From Lolium rigidum (lineage: Eukaryota > Streptophyta > Magnoliopsida > Poales > Poaceae), in assembly GCF_022539505.1 (NCBI RefSeq), contig NC_061508.1, positions 68,519,754 through 68,583,753 of the forward strand: DNA of 64,000 nucleotides, read 5' to 3'. The notes under the pieces are model-generated. The model was not told the DNA's origin. It was given only the letters and a program-made list of their open reading frames with translations, and did not search any database. Below, in pieces: positions 35,327-48,198 of the stretch. The position numbers were made by a program, and so were the translations under genes. The first letter of the stretch is position 1. Every line of letters begins with the position of its first letter.

Positions 35327-36059
35327 GGATCATCTTATAATGCTACCGTCGCGATCTAAGCAAAATAAGATGCATAAAAGGATTAACATCACATGCAGTT
35401 CATATGTGATATGATATGGCCCTTTTGTCTTTGCGCCTTTGATCTTCATCTCCAAAGCACGGACATGATCTCCATCATCTTCGGGCATGATCTCCATCAT
35501 CGTCGGCGAAGCACCAAGGTCAATGGCGCCGTCTTCATGATTGTCCTCCATGTAGCAACTATTACAACTACTTTGAAAAACTACTCAACATGAAATTTAA
35601 AGACAACCATAAGGCTCCTGCCGGTTGCCACAATACAATAATGATCATCTCATACATATTCATCATCACATTATGGCCATATCACATCACCAAACCCTGC
35701 AAAAACAAGTTAGACGCTCTCTAATTTGGTTTGCATATTTTACGTGGTTTAGGGTTTTCGATATAGATCTAATCTACCTACGAACATGAACCACAACGTT
35801 GATACTAATGTTGTCAATAGAAGAGTAAATTGAATCTTTACTATAGTAGGAGAGACAGACACCCGCAAAGCCTCTTATGCAATACAAGTTGCATGTCGAA
35901 CGAGGAACAAGTCTCATGAACGCGGTCATGTAAAGTTAGTCCGAGCCGCTTCATCCCACTATGCCATAAAGATGCAAAGTACTCAACTAAAGATAACAAG
36001 AGCATCAACGTCCACAAAACCATTGTGTTCTACTCGTGCAACCATCTATGCATAGACAC
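35327..36059 (-). mobile_element. BARE-type Copia leader, element B (5' internal fragment)
   Basis: Untranslated leader between the primer site and gag of a minus-strand BARE-type element. It has a repeated phrase ATGATCTCCATCATC (35466 and 35488). The gag start is lost because the Athila LTR is inserted at its left edge. Confidence 0.7.
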
Positions 36060-36072
36060 GGCTCTGATACCA
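36060..36072 (-). promoter_or_regulatory. Primer-binding site, initiator tRNA-Met type
   Basis: On the minus strand TGGTATCAGAGCC, one base after the LTR end; the standard site for Copia elements. It proves that 36074-37858 is a 5' LTR. Confidence 0.9.
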
Positions 36073-36073
36073 C

Positions 36074-37858
36074 TGTAGGATAACGTTGCATAGAAAACAA
36101 AAATTTCCTACCGCGAACACGCAATCCAAGCCAAGATGCAATCTAGAAGACGGTAGCAACGAGGGGGTATCGAGTCTCACCCTTGAAGAGATTCCAAAGC
36201 CTACAAGAGGAGGCTCTTGTTGCTGCGGTAGACGATCACTTGCCGCTTGCAAAAGCGCGTAGAAGATCTTGATCACGATCGGTTCCGGCGCCACGAACGG
36301 GCAGCACCTCCGTACTCGGTCACACGTTCGGTTGTTGATGAAGACGACGTCCACCTCCCCGTTCCAGCGGGCAGCGGAAGTAGTAGCTCCTCTTGAATCC
36401 GACGGCACGACGGCGTGGTGTCGGTGGCGGTGTAGAAGTCCGGCGGAGCTTCGCTAAGCTATGCGGGCAATATGGAGGAGAGGAGCTTTGGCTAGGGTTT
36501 GGGAGGGGTGGCCGGCCACTCTATGGGGGCGGCCAGCTTGTGGTCTTGGGGTGGCCGGCCCCCTCCCTTGGCCCCTCATTATATAGGTGGATCCCAAGTG
36601 TTGGTGTCCAAGTCTTCGAATAAGACCCGAAACCAAAACCTTCCATAAGAGGGGAAACCTAGCCCAACTAGGACTCCCACCCAAAGGTGGGATTTCCACC
36701 TCCCATGTGGGGGTGGCCGGCCCCTATGGTGGAGTCCACTTGGGACTCCACCCCATCTAGGGCTGGCCGGCCATGGAGGTGGAGTCCCTTGTGGACTCCA
36801 CCTTCCTTGGTGGTTTCTTCCGGACTTTTCTAGAACCTTCTAGAACCTTACATAGAACCTTCCGCGACATTTTATTTCACATAAAATGACATCCTATATA
36901 TGAATCTTATTCTCCGGACCATTCCGGAACTCCTCGTGATGTCCGGGATCTCATCCGGGACTCCGAACAAATATTCGAACTCCATTCCATATTCAAGTGC
37001 TACCATTTCAACATCCAACTTTAAGTGTGTCACCCTACGGTTCGAGAACTATGCGGACATGGTTGAGTACTCACTCCGACCAATAACCAATAGCGGGATC
37101 CGGAGATCCATAATGGCTCCCACATATTCAACGATGACTTTAGTGATCGAATGAACCATTCACATACAATACCAATTCCCTTTGTCTCGCGATATTTTAC
37201 TTGTCCGAGGTTTGATCTTCGGTATCACTCTATACCTTGTTCAACCTCGTCTCCTGACAAATACTCTTTACTCGTACCGTGGTATGTGGTCTCTTATGAA
37301 CTTATTCATATGCTTGCAAGACATTAGACGACATTCCACCGAGAGGGCCCGAGTATATCTATCCGTCATCGGGATGGACAAATCCCACTGTTGATCCATA
37401 TGCCTCAACTCATACTTTCCGGATACTTAATCCCACCTTTATAGCCACCCATTTACGCAAGTGGTGTTTGGTGTAATCAAAGTACCTTTCCGGTATAAGT
37501 GATTTACATGATCTCATGGTCATAAGGACTAGGTAACTATGTATCGAAAGCTTATAGCAAATAACTTAATGACGAGATCTTATGCTACGCTTAATTGGGT
37601 GTGTCCATTATATCATTCATACAATGACATAACCTTGTTATTAATAACATCCAATGTTCATGATTATGAAACTAATCATCCATTAATCAACAAGCTAGTT
37701 TAAGAGGCATACTAGGGACTTTCTTGTTTGTCTACATATCACACATGTACTAATGTTTCGGTTAATACAATTATAGCATGACATATAAACAATTATCATA
37801 AACATAAAGATATAAATAATAACCACTTTATTATTGCCTCTAGGGCATATCTCCTTCA
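36074..37858 (-). mobile_element. BARE-type Copia 5' LTR, element B
   Basis: A 1785-bp LTR. On the minus strand it starts TGAAGGAGATATGCCC at 37858 and ends GTTATCCTACA at 36074. It is the same superfamily as element A but a different subfamily in the U5 region. The length is typical for BARE-1 LTRs (about 1.8 kb). Confidence 0.9.
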
Positions 37859-38929
37859 TGGCCGTACTAGTACGGTCTCATATTTTTGTATTACTTGGAC
37901 TGTAGCCAAATTCGAAATCTCATTCCAGCGGCAAAACTTCCCGCCCGAAAAATACAAATATTTCACACGCCTCTAACTTCCCATTCTACCCTCGTAAAGA
38001 TGACAACAATGTCCATGCATAAGTCGGTTGGTGGGGGGTCTACCCGTCATTTTTTTCGATCACCACCTCCCTAGCTCCGAAACTCCCCGAAAAAAAATTC
38101 ATTTCCCTCACTCTCTCCTCTAAGACCACCCACCGGAACTTCCCAAGTCCCTCTCTCTCCCACCTCCACGACCACCGCACCGGACATCCCCGCCGGACCT
38201 CCCTGGCCTACCCGAGGCCTCGCGATCCTCGTCATCCGGCCGTCCGCCGGAGCCGGTTCATCGACGCCGTCATCAACCGGACCGGATCATCCCCGCCGAA
38301 CCTCGAAACCATATACTCATCCAGCAGTCTACCGCAGTCGCTTCAGCTGCGGTATCGTCCACCCCACCGGAGCCGCTTCGCCGGATCCGTCGTCCACCGC
38401 ATCGGATCTAGCTCACCGACACCGCCGTGCATGAACCGGATCCGCTTCACCGGCGCCTTGCATGATCTAAACTCTTCTACTCGTCGCTTTTCTATTGCTT
38501 GCCTCGCAAGTTCTTGTTTAATCTTGGGGGAACCTGTTTGTGCTAACGACGCGCCGTTACGTTTTTGCAGATGAGATGAGTAATCATGAAGTGTAATGGC
38601 CGTCTCTCCAACCCCAAGTAGCACATGTAGCGTACTTCATCACCGGATCTATCAACCCCATGAAGATCTGCTCGTGACTCCCACGAGTGCTTCTCCTAAT
38701 GTAAGTCCCTTGTTTAAGCGCCATGTTCCGGGTTCGGATGCTTGTTTGTCCGAAGCTCTTTTAGTTCATTCCTAGCTATGACCGTAACACGTTGCTATTT
38801 TCTACTTCATTGCTAACTTTAAGCGATTGAACATTTTGGTTTGCATTCCCTGCTCTCGTAGATGTAGCCATCATAACTTCTATCTTGCTCACTCGTTGTT
38901 CCAAAAATTATAGGTATTATAGTAACATC

Positions 38930-39775
38930 CTGCTATTATTTAGTTCATGGCCAATTTTAAGTAATTGCACATGTTGGTTCGCATTCCCTCCTCTTTAGCT
39001 TTTGGCATCGTAACTTCTATTTTTGGTTTACATTCCCTGCTCTGTAGATCTAGCCATCATAACTTTATCTTGCTCGGTCGTTGTTACAAAAATTATGGCC
39101 TGCTACTATGTTGTTTGTGCTAATTTTTTACTTCATGAACATGTTGGCTTGCATTCCCTGTACTACATGTGATGCCATTGTTTTGTATCTAGTTCATTGT
39201 AAGCTAACAAAGTAAGGACTTAGTTTGGCATGCTATCACTCTGCTATCTAGCCTGTAGTACAAATAAACTTGTCATACTACTAGATAATAATTTTGCGTG
39301 CCATCTTGTTCTTCAAAAGCTGCATTATTGACTTGTTTCTCTGACTTGGCATGACGCTCACATAAGGAAAGCTGAACATATTGGTTTGCATTCCCTCTTA
39401 TACAAGTTCACAGTGATCCCACTATATTCTGTATCCGGTCCATCCTAAGCTCCAAGTATTAACTATCCTCTATGTGTTGCTCATTACAAGTTTATATCCC
39501 GAAACATCTTGATTTGCATCCCCTTCACTATAAGTTCGGAGTATTATTTAGTTCACGGCCAAAATGAAGTAATTGCACTTGGCACATGTTGGTTCACATT
39601 CCCTCCTCTTTAGCTTTTGCCATCGTAACTTCTATTTTTGGTTTACATTCCTCGCTCCGTAGATGTAGCCATCATAACTTCATCTTGCTCAGCCGTTGTT
39701 ACAAAATTTATAGCTCGCTACTATGTTGTTCATGCCAATTTTGTACTCCCCGAACATGTTGGTTTGCATGGGACT
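38930..39775. repeat. Two diverged direct copies of a ~200-bp segment in the CACTA interior
   Basis: The segment from TAGTTCATGGCCAATTTTAAG (near 38940) to ATGAACATGTTGG (near 39145) recurs from TAGTTCACGGCCAAAATGAAG (near 39549) to CGAACATGTTGG (near 39764). Shorter related phrases (GCATTCCCT, TAGCCATCATAACTT) recur several times from 38840 on. Confidence 0.65.
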
Positions 39776-40439
39776 CGACAGTAGTAAGTCCGTCGTTTCA
39801 TTCTAACATGCTCGTTATATTGGTCTGTTGGTATGCGGCATGCACTCTTTGTTTGCTTATTGTGCGCATTACAATGATCTTGTTATAACGACGAAATGAT
39901 GAGTTCCAAATTCTTTGGCAAACAATATTGCAGTTGTCTTTGCGTTTCCATTGTTGTCGTCTTAACTTGTAATGTCTTTGTTTCGGATATAGGTGCCGCA
40001 TGGACAACTTAAAAGATTGCCTGATCGCTTCATTGTATTGCTAGGTTTAATTACCATTCAATTTCTCCGGGTTCCGTAATATTTTTTCAAAGCCTTGCAG
40101 ACTGATGTAATATTTAGTTAGTTTTTATAGTTCTTTCGCGCATTTTTTCTTTGGTGCTTGTGGTAAGTGAGGCTATCCGACGTAAATCAATGCTGCGTAA
40201 ATATTCTCGATATCTAAATCACGAATTCCCATCCCTTAAACGGCCCAATTAAGCGAAATCACATACGTGCCGGCCCGCAAAATCCTAAAGCGCCTTTTAC
40301 GCCGGCATATAAACAGCAACTAAACGGGCTGGCCCACTTACTTATTGGGCCAGCCCACTTGATTAACTGTGGACCCCACACTTTTATTGGGCCGGCCCAC
40401 TTGCTTTAAGGTGGACCCCACCCACTACTGGGCCGACCC

Positions 40440-41290
40440 ACTAACTAGTTGGGCCAGCCCAATTGCTTTTGTGGTGGTCCCCACATACTAAACGGGCCGG
40501 CCCTTTAAGACGAAAGTGGGCCCCACCTCTGTTTTTGGCCCGCCCACTAGCGTGTTGGGCCGCCCACTTGCTCTATGGTGGACCCCACATACTAAATGGG
40601 CCGCCCTTTTACGGAAAGTGGGACCCACTCGTGTTTTTGGCCCGCCCACTAGCGTGTTGGGCCCGCCCACTTGCTATACGGTGGACCCCACATACTAAAT
40701 GGGTCGGCCCTTTAACCGAAAGTGGGCCCCACCAGCCGTTTTGGCCCGCCCAATATCTTGTTGGGCCGACCCACTTGCTATATGGTGGACCCCACATACT
40801 AAATGGGCCGCCCTTTAGCAGGGATGTGGGACCCACTGGAGTTTTTTGGCCCGCCCACTATCTTGTTGGGCCGCCCACTCGCTCTATGGTGGACCCCACA
40901 TGCTAAATGGGCCACCCTTTAACAGAAAGTGGGACCCACTCGTGTTTTTGGCCCGCCCACTATCTTGTTGGGCCGCCCACTTGCTATATGGTGGACCCCA
41001 CGTACTAAATGGGTCGGCCCTTAAACAGAAAGTGGGACCCACCTGTGCTTTTGGCCCGGCCCACTGGCTTGTTGGGCCAGCCCATTTGATCAAATGTGGA
41101 CCCCACGTACTAAATGGGCCGGCCCGATAGCAGGAAAGTGGGACCCACATGCTAATTGGGCCGGCCCACTAACTTCTTGGGCCGGCCCAGCTTGCTTTAA
41201 TGTGGACCCCACTTTGTAAATGGGCCGGCCCGATAACAGAAAAGTGGGTCCCACATGTCTTGTGGGCCGGCCCTTTTGCCTCGTTGACCG
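40440..41290. repeat. Tandem array, ~104-bp unit, about eight copies (CACTA subterminal region)
   Basis: The anchor GTGGACCCCAC recurs near 40578, 40681, 40785, 40889, 40991, 41095 and 41202, with a variant near 40471: spacing 102-107. Each unit also carries GGGCCGGCCC or a close variant, and AAAGTGGGACCCAC. Units on the left side are more alike; the last ones keep the full GGGCCGGCCC. In known CACTA elements such subterminal repeats bind the element's own protein; that role here is inference. Confidence 0.8.
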
Positions 41291-41801
41291 GTCAAACGAG
41301 TGCATTCGGCCCGCCCATATGCTTAGTTGGCCGGCCCATTAAAGTTTTGACCAGCCAACCTTAGAGGTTAGGCCCAGCCCACGTAACTAATGGACCAGCC
41401 TCGACTATATAGTTGACCGGTCAAACTAAGTCAGCTGGCCCGGCCCGCAAACTTAATGGGCCGGCCCGCTTAAGACGTGGCGAGCCTCGTGTGGGCCTAC
41501 CATCTACCACGGGGTTTCAGCCGGTTAACGCCGTTAACCGCCGGCTAACGGCGTCCGCCACGTGTCGGCTTGCATGACGTCGGCAGTCAACGGGCTCCCG
41601 GAAACACTTGGGCAACGGTCCGATTTTCCGTGGCGGAAGGGCGCCCAAGCGCGACGGACCGAAAAAATCGTCGTAGGACTTTGCCTGACGCAGTTTCCAC
41701 AACAGAACCCATATCGTCGGGTTAGGCCCATAGGCGACGAAAAATACCCCTTAGCGGACGATTTTGAGACGTTGTCTATCAGAACTTTTCTTGTAGTGTG
41801 A

Positions 41802-43560
41802 TGTGCGTTGGGTATCCATTTCAGTGCCTACGACACCCTTCACCCCGGCCACGTCCTGTATCATGCACCTTTGAAAACCTTTTCCCCAGTTTCTCCATGC
41901 AGATGGTGAAAGTGCACAGAGCCCCCATGTGTGATTTTGATAATTGATGACAATCCCTATGAACTAATGTTTGCATTGAGTTATATTTGTAGGAGTTGTT
42001 CATAGGTAATGCTTGAACCATATGTTGGCTTCAAGGTTGCATTAAGAAGAAATTGATGAAGAATATCAAGTGTCAAATATGTCGTGAAGATGAAGTTGAA
42101 GTGATCCCTCAAAGTTAACTTCAAGATATCAACATGATGAAGAATGAAGAAATGAAGTGCAAGTTCAAGATAAGCCAACTCGAAGAGATCATATGCTTGA
42201 AGCTTGCCATCCATATGGTGATCATGGATATTTGAAGATGCGCCGAAGAAGAAGCACTCCCATGGTGGATTATGGGGGAGCAATCCACAAGATTTCGTCA
42301 AGTAAGCACAATCAAGAAAGCCGTTCCATCTTGTTTGCTCTTGATACCGTTTCTTTCTTACCGGTGTCATGGTGTGGTTGAATACCGGTTTATAGTTTAG
42401 TTGTCGTATTATCAAGAGGGCTCTCGAGTGAGTAACTCGATCATATCCTCCGGAGAGCTCAAACCTTTGCATCATCTTTCTTGGTTGTTATTTGGATCTT
42501 ATCCATATGATGTTTTAGAGCTTGTGTTTATTCTCATAACAAGCTCTAGTTTATCGAGAATGGTTTTTGCACGGAAAACTTATTGCATTTTCGAGGTTGG
42601 AGGTTTTACCGATATGTCTTTTTTAGATAGGTCAAACCTTTCATCATTTATTTCTATCCTACATTTCTGGGCTATGATGGTTCCATGCATGATCTTGTTG
42701 AGCTTGTTACTAGCTTCAAAACGAGCCCAAAATCATCAAAATCGGAATTCGAATGCTCAAATTATGGTCTTTCTCGTTTTGTTGTTGCTGCCAGTTTTCT
42801 CCAGGCCGAAAATTCTGGCCCGGATACAAAATTTCCGGGCAAAAGGTCTCTCATAGAGCTCCTTGAAGAAATCTAAAGCTTGGAGAACCTATACACGTAT
42901 GGATAAAAGTCCATTAGGCTACTCACATATGCAAGATATATTCACATATTTAGATTAGACCAGGTTTTACCAAGTCTTACACGCTGATACTACTCACGGG
43001 CCAGTCCTTGACATGCTCGTATGCAGCATAAAAATCATTGCACTCCGCTTGGATAAATGACCTTCTCTTTTAAGAGATGTGTCTTTCCAATCACTCACAA
43101 AAATTTAGGGCGGTAATTTTCTACGCTCATGAAAGTTTCTAGTTGGCCGGATCCGTACCGGTGTAGGTTAGCCAGATCGATACGTATGCAGCAAGATGTA
43201 CTTAGTTAGGATAGTGCAAGTAGAGTTCGATCTGAACTACTCCTTGTAAACCCGAGATCTTGGCGTCTTTATAAGCCGGATCTCGGGAGCTCTTGAGCCA
43301 GAACCAGTCATCTCATTGTAATCGTGCACTTGTTCCCCTTGTAGTGAATTATAGCAGCACATAGGATTTCACCACCGTTGCGAAATCCGAAACCGGGTAA
43401 CTCGTGTCTCACCGTCCTGGTAGCTTACCGCATTTTGCAAACCTCTCTCTCTCCACGCCGTGAGGTACTCACTATGGCGTACTCGTTGATGACATAACGA
43501 CACATGGTGTTGCCATGATTTAGCGTTGACTCACCGCCCACATGAGTGTGATTGAGGTAA
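41802..43560. repeat. LTR-like debris
   Basis: From about 41904 (TGGTGAAAGTGCACAGAGCC) the text resembles the start of a cereal Gypsy LTR that I recognise only by style. From about 43140 to 43470 a second LTR-like piece has a TATA-like TTTATAAG near 43268. No polypurine tract, primer site or coding frame supports exact borders. Confidence 0.35.
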
Positions 43561-43894
43561 AGGACACCCATTACTAGGTCGTTCCACATGGACGAGATCT
43601 TCGATGATATGGAACGGGAGCGACGCGACGTCTTGCTTGCTCGCTAGGGCTTTTGGCGGCTGCATCGACAGTTTCGTATGAGAGTAGCGGGAGAGGGAGT
43701 GTGAATGTGCCGTTAATAGGAGGGTCCGTGGAGGTACAAGAGAGGGAAGCGCAGGACGCGGACACTGTCCGTCCGACTAAGGTCCGAACGAACCGGTCCG
43801 CTTGCTCCATTTAGGTCTCGCCGCTAGGCCGTGCCCCTGTCCACGCGCACATGTTCAAACATTCGTTTTCCCCGGTCCCGTGGTGATGCCCTAA

Positions 43895-44257
43895 GAGCAT
43901 CTCCACTCGTGTCCCCCAAACAACGTTCGGATAAGAAATGGGGAAAATCGTGTTCCAGTCGCGTCCTCCAAAGCTAAATAGCGTCTCATTTTGTGTCCGA
44001 TGTCCCCGGTAGAGACTCTATCGAAAACGCCGGACACGAAAACAGCATCCACATGCATGCATGCAGCCCCTAGTCCCCACATGCCGTTCTCTTTTCTCAC
44101 ACTTTCTCTCACCTACTTTTCCCACATGGGGTGGTCCCCTCTAGCATCCGGACGCTGTTTGAGGGACGCGGCTAGGAAGAGACTTTTTTTTATACAGATT
44201 TTTGGTCTCTTTTTGTCTGGCGCGGCCCAAACGTGCCCCAAATCATTTGTGATGCTC
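43895..44257. mobile_element. Tourist-like MITE upstream of the NPF gene
   Basis: A 363-bp element with inverted ends GAGCATCTCC and GATGCTC. TAA flanks both sides (43892-43894 and 44258-44260), the Tourist/Harbinger duplication. Its right end is about 380 bp before the NPF start codon, so it sits in the promoter region. Confidence 0.75.
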
Positions 44258-44524
44258 TAAGTCTCACAGTGAGTTTGTGACATAGACACTGGACTCATCG
44301 TGTTCCTCTTTCGGAAATGTGAAAAGGGACCAGGCAGAAAGGAGACTGGCAACGGCATTTGGCCAGGGACAGAAGTACCTGTATGTTATTCCCGTGGAGC
44401 AAAATATCGCATAAATAATGCAATCAACCTCGGAGTATTCCTCTTCCTTGTAAATAAACTTGGAATGTTATAATCGACGAGTGAGTGGGTGACATGGCGC
44501 GCTGGTAGTGGCAGCTAGCTTATC

Positions 44525-44530
44525 TATAAA
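44525..44530 (+). promoter_or_regulatory. TATA box of the NPF gene
   Basis: TATAAA in the context TATCTATAAATATG, 108 bases before the start codon; this leaves a 5' leader of roughly 75-80 bases. Confidence 0.6.
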
Positions 44531-44637
44531 TATGTGAAGCCCACTGCTGCTATCACGAACTCGCCATAGAGGGAGCAGTAAGCAGTGGCAACACGTGCAA
44601 TCGTACATCATCGCCACCACGAGAAGAGAGGGAGAGA

Positions 44638-47600
44638 ATGGAGGTGGCGGCCATGGATGAGACGAAGGTAAGGAAGAAGGGTGGCCTGAGAACAATGCCC
44701 TTCATCTTTGGTAAGCAAATTAATCGCACAAACTCTACTTCCTATATTTATTTGCTTGCTTAAGCTCTCAACTTTGTGTTCTTGCTCGCGTGGCAGCCAA
44801 TGAGGTGGCGGAGAAGCTCGCCGTGGTGGGCTTCTCGACGAACATGCTCATCTACCTCACCCAGCAGATGCACATGCCGCTCGCCAAGGCGGCCACCACC
44901 CTCACCAACTTCGGCGGCACCTCCGCCATGACCCCGCTCATCGGGGCCTACCTAGCCGACGCCGTCATCGGCCGCTTCTGGACCATCGCCGGCGCCTCCC
45001 TCGTCTACCAAGTCGTAAGTACACACATTGACACACATACAAACCGAAGCATACGAAAGAGATAGAGCTGAACTGTGGCGGCGCTTGTGGCAGGGGATGG
45101 CGCTCCTGACGGTGTCGGCCGCGCTGCCACAGTTCCGTCCTGCGCCGTGCAACACCGCCATCGCCGGCGGCAGCACGTGCGAGCAGGCTCTGCCGTGGCA
45201 GCTGGCGGTGCTGTACGTCTGCCTGTTCCTGAACTCGGTGGGCGCCGGCGGGTACCGGCCCTGCATCGTGGCGTTCGGCGCCGACCAGTTCGACGAGTCC
45301 GAGTCGGCGGAGCGGGCGCGCACCTGGGGCTTCTTCAACTGGTACTACTTCTGCAACGGCGCGTCCATGCTGGTGGCTGTGACGGCGGTGGTGTACGTGC
45401 AGGACAACGTGGGCTGGGGCTGGGGCCTCGGCGTGCCGGCGGCGTGCATGGGCATCTCCCTCGCCGCGTTCGTCGCGGGCTACCCGATGTACAGGCGGCT
45501 CCAGCCCGTGGGGTCACCGTTCACGCGGCTCGCGCAGGTGGTCGTCGCCGCCGTCAGGAAGCGGCGGGTGGACAGGGCGGGCGGGGAGACGGGGAGGCTG
45601 TACGAGAACGACGAGATGGACGCGCCCATCTCCATGTACGGCAAGCTCGTGCACACCAGCCAGCTCCGGTAAGTATGTGCTGTGTCTTCTCTCTATTTTC
45701 TGTTTCTTTTCTACAAGGAATCCATAGAATTTCCTCTAGTCGAAGCATATCCTAATAGTCCATTTAGATCATTTATGGACAACGGGACGTAGGAGATGAG
45801 AAGGCGATGTCAGCAAAATGCTGCCAAAAATACAGCTGCCCGTGCTGAGCTAAGACGATATCCTCCTCTGGATTCCGGCACAGAAGTTGCAATCTGAGAT
45901 CCTTTCTACTTTCTAGCTCAAAAACAAGCCGTGTTCGAGTATTGTTTTCCCACGTTTGTACCCAAAACCTCCATTACTTTCAGACTTCGAGTCGGCATCG
46001 GCCATCGCAGCTTAAACATACACATCCCATTCGGTGGCCTTTACGTGGTTTGGCATTTTTTCTGCCCTTACAAGTTACCAAGATGAGCAGGTAATTAATG
46101 ACACTAGTTCTCTACACTCCACGCTATCTTCCCTAATCCATACTGCCATCGTACTTTCCTTATTTCAAAACAGCCACACTTTACATCTTAACCACAGCAA
46201 CTTACTGTCAATAAACTTCTACTCTTCACATAATTTTGTGTCAAATCTTGAAGTCCATCGACACTAAATACTAGCAAACTTTACCCCAGGAAACACTACA
46301 CGATGCTCTGGGTGTTTCAATGTTTTAGTCCATCGCCAACGACCTGTCCAAAGTTTTTTTTTTTTTGACCTGTCCAAAGTTGATGCTGATAAGAAATGAT
46401 GTAAAGCACGATAGTCAGTCTAATATTATCAGGCATGAAAGCTCGATAGTAAAGAAAAAATTGATATAAGCTCTCATCTATGCTACATCGACCAGCCGCC
46501 TCACCCATACAACTCACGGCAGTCACCAATCAAATAGAAGGGTGCAAATCTTTATTTGCTTTAAGACCATTTCTAGTAGCAGAATGTCCAGCATCACAAA
46601 AGAATAATTGAAAGCTATTCAAAAACTGAACCGTGGCCTTAATTCGTCCCGAAAGATCTAGTCATTCTCCACTGGAGCCAGGCTGCCAAAAAGATGAAGG
46701 AGCCACTCCAGGCCAAATCGACAAACTTATTTTTGGTTGGCAGTTCCCAAGCTGAGCAAATAGCAAACCGCGGAGCGCATTCAAATTCAGATACCCTCTT
46801 TTGTTCAAATCAAGTCTGCAACTTCCAATTCAGTTGGGATAAATCCAGACATGTGAATACTTCTAAATCAGGTTTGAAACTACCTACTTCTAATTGGGAC
46901 AACTTTGAAATTGCAACTTGGGTTTATTCCCCAGAACGAACTTTCACAGCATCTCCGGAGCCTCCAAACTGGAAGGTTTCACTCAACAACAACGAAAAAC
47001 TAAAAGGTTTCAAGTGAAATTCAACCAGGATTTCGGGCTTCTAGCCTTCCATGCACCAGTTTGATTTCCCCTCCTCTAGCATCCCGCTTTAGCAGACAGC
47101 GGTAGGTGTCACCTTGCACCCCCATCGGTCGGAGAGCAGCAAGGGCCGGTACACCGGAGGCAACCATGGCAGCATTCCTGCCATTGTTTCTCTTTTGGCT
47201 TTTCCTCTTGTGAAATGCAAGCTCCTTGAACATGGAATTCTCAAAACAAATTGATTTGTTACTTGACTCTGTCGTGCAGCTTCTTCGACCGCGCTGCCAT
47301 CATCACTGATGGCGACCTGTTCATGGCGGAGGCCACTTCAGGAAAGCAGCCGCCAGCCCCTGTCCCCAACATGTGGCGGCTGAGCACGGTGCACCGAGTA
47401 GAGGAGCTCAAATCAGTAATCCGCATGGGACCGATCTGGGCAGCAGGCATCCTTGTGATCACTGCATCGTCGCAACAGGGCACCTTCTCCTTGCAGCAAG
47501 CCAGCACCATGGACCGCCGAGTCGCGCCGCACCTGTCATCCTTCCAGATCCCTGCAGGGTCGATGACCGTCTTCTCCTTGCTGCCCATGCTCATCACCCT

Positions 47601-48198
47601 CTTCGTCTACGACCGTGCGCTCGTCCCACTGGCCCGCCGCTACACGGGGCTCGACCGCGGCATCTCCTTTCTCCACCGCATGGGAATAGGGTTCACCATC
47701 TCCGTGGCGGCTTCCCTCGTCGCTGGCTTCGTCGAGCGCCACCGTAGGGAGGCCGCGGCAGCTGGGGGGACCACAGATGCAGGGACGGCCCCGCTGTCGG
47801 CGTACTGGCTGGTGCCACAGTACGCCCTGCACGGGATAGGGGAGGCGTTCAACTCGGTGGGACACCTCGAGTTCATGTACGACCAGGCGCCAGAGAGCAT
47901 GCGGAGCACAGCGACGGCGCTCTTCTGGCTCTCCATCTCGCTGGGGAGCTACGTGAGCACACTGCTCATCACAGTGGTGCACCGGTGGAGCGCCGGCCCT
48001 GATGGATCCAACTGGCTGCCGGACAACATCAACCATGGCAAGCTGGACTACTTCTACTGGGTTGTGACGCTGCTGCAGGTCATGAACCTGGTGTACTACC
48101 TGATATGCGCTAGGCAATACAAGTTCAAACCCGTGCAGCACCACAAGGCGGGGGAGGTGGATGACAAGTCCATGGTGGAGCTGCAAGAAAATGTTTGA
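44638..48198 (+). CDS. NPF3.1: NRT1/PTR-family (NPF3-type) transporter
   Basis: Proton-coupled transporter of the major facilitator superfamily. Family members move nitrate, peptides or hormones, and Arabidopsis NPF3.1 is linked to nitrite/nitrate and gibberellin; the substrate here is not shown. Exons: 44638-44710, 44797-45014, 45094-45668 and 47280-48198, all GT..AG with phases that join to 594 codons, the usual length. Landmarks: ExxEK at residues 27-31 (proton coupling motif), FGADQFD 158-164, FNWYYF 178-183, WRLSTVHRVEELKS, and APESMRSTATALFW before the last helices. About 12 membrane segments are expected. Ends KSMVELQENV. Intron 3 (1.6 kb) interrupts the central loop. The frame is intact. 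Symbol given by close similarity to NPF3.1; orthology is not proven. Confidence 0.93.
45669..47279 (+). other. Intron 3 of the NPF gene
   Basis: A 1611-bp intron, GTAAGT to GTGCAG. It holds a T-run duplication in which GACCTGTCCAAAG occurs on both sides of 13 or more T (around 46340-46380), and otherwise unassigned sequence. Open frames inside are short. Confidence 0.75.

Larger units (their letters stand above)
37859..41798. mobile_element. CACTA transposon remnant, right end intact
   Basis: The right terminus at 41798 reads CACTACAAGAAAAGTTCTGA on the minus strand, a classical CACTA terminal repeat. TGA follows at 41799-41801 as the likely 3-bp target duplication. Inside lies a GC-rich subterminal tandem array (40440-41290). 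Further left is repeated AT-rich sequence, and at 38100-38480 CCGGA-rich sequence with small open frames only. No transposase frame was recognised and no left terminus was seen, so this is a non-autonomous or truncated copy, cut on the left by Copia element B. Confidence 0.7.

Noticed and set aside
40463..41150. Overlapping open frames on both strands with repeated G, P and W residues
   Set aside because: Produced by the GC-rich 104-bp tandem array, which lacks stop codons in several frames.
40440..41290. Possible CRISPR-like array
   Set aside because: Units are contiguous, imperfect and without unique spacers, in a plant transposon.
45075..45755. A 226-codon frame overlapping NPF exon 3
   Set aside because: Out-of-frame shadow of the exon; low-complexity GGR composition.
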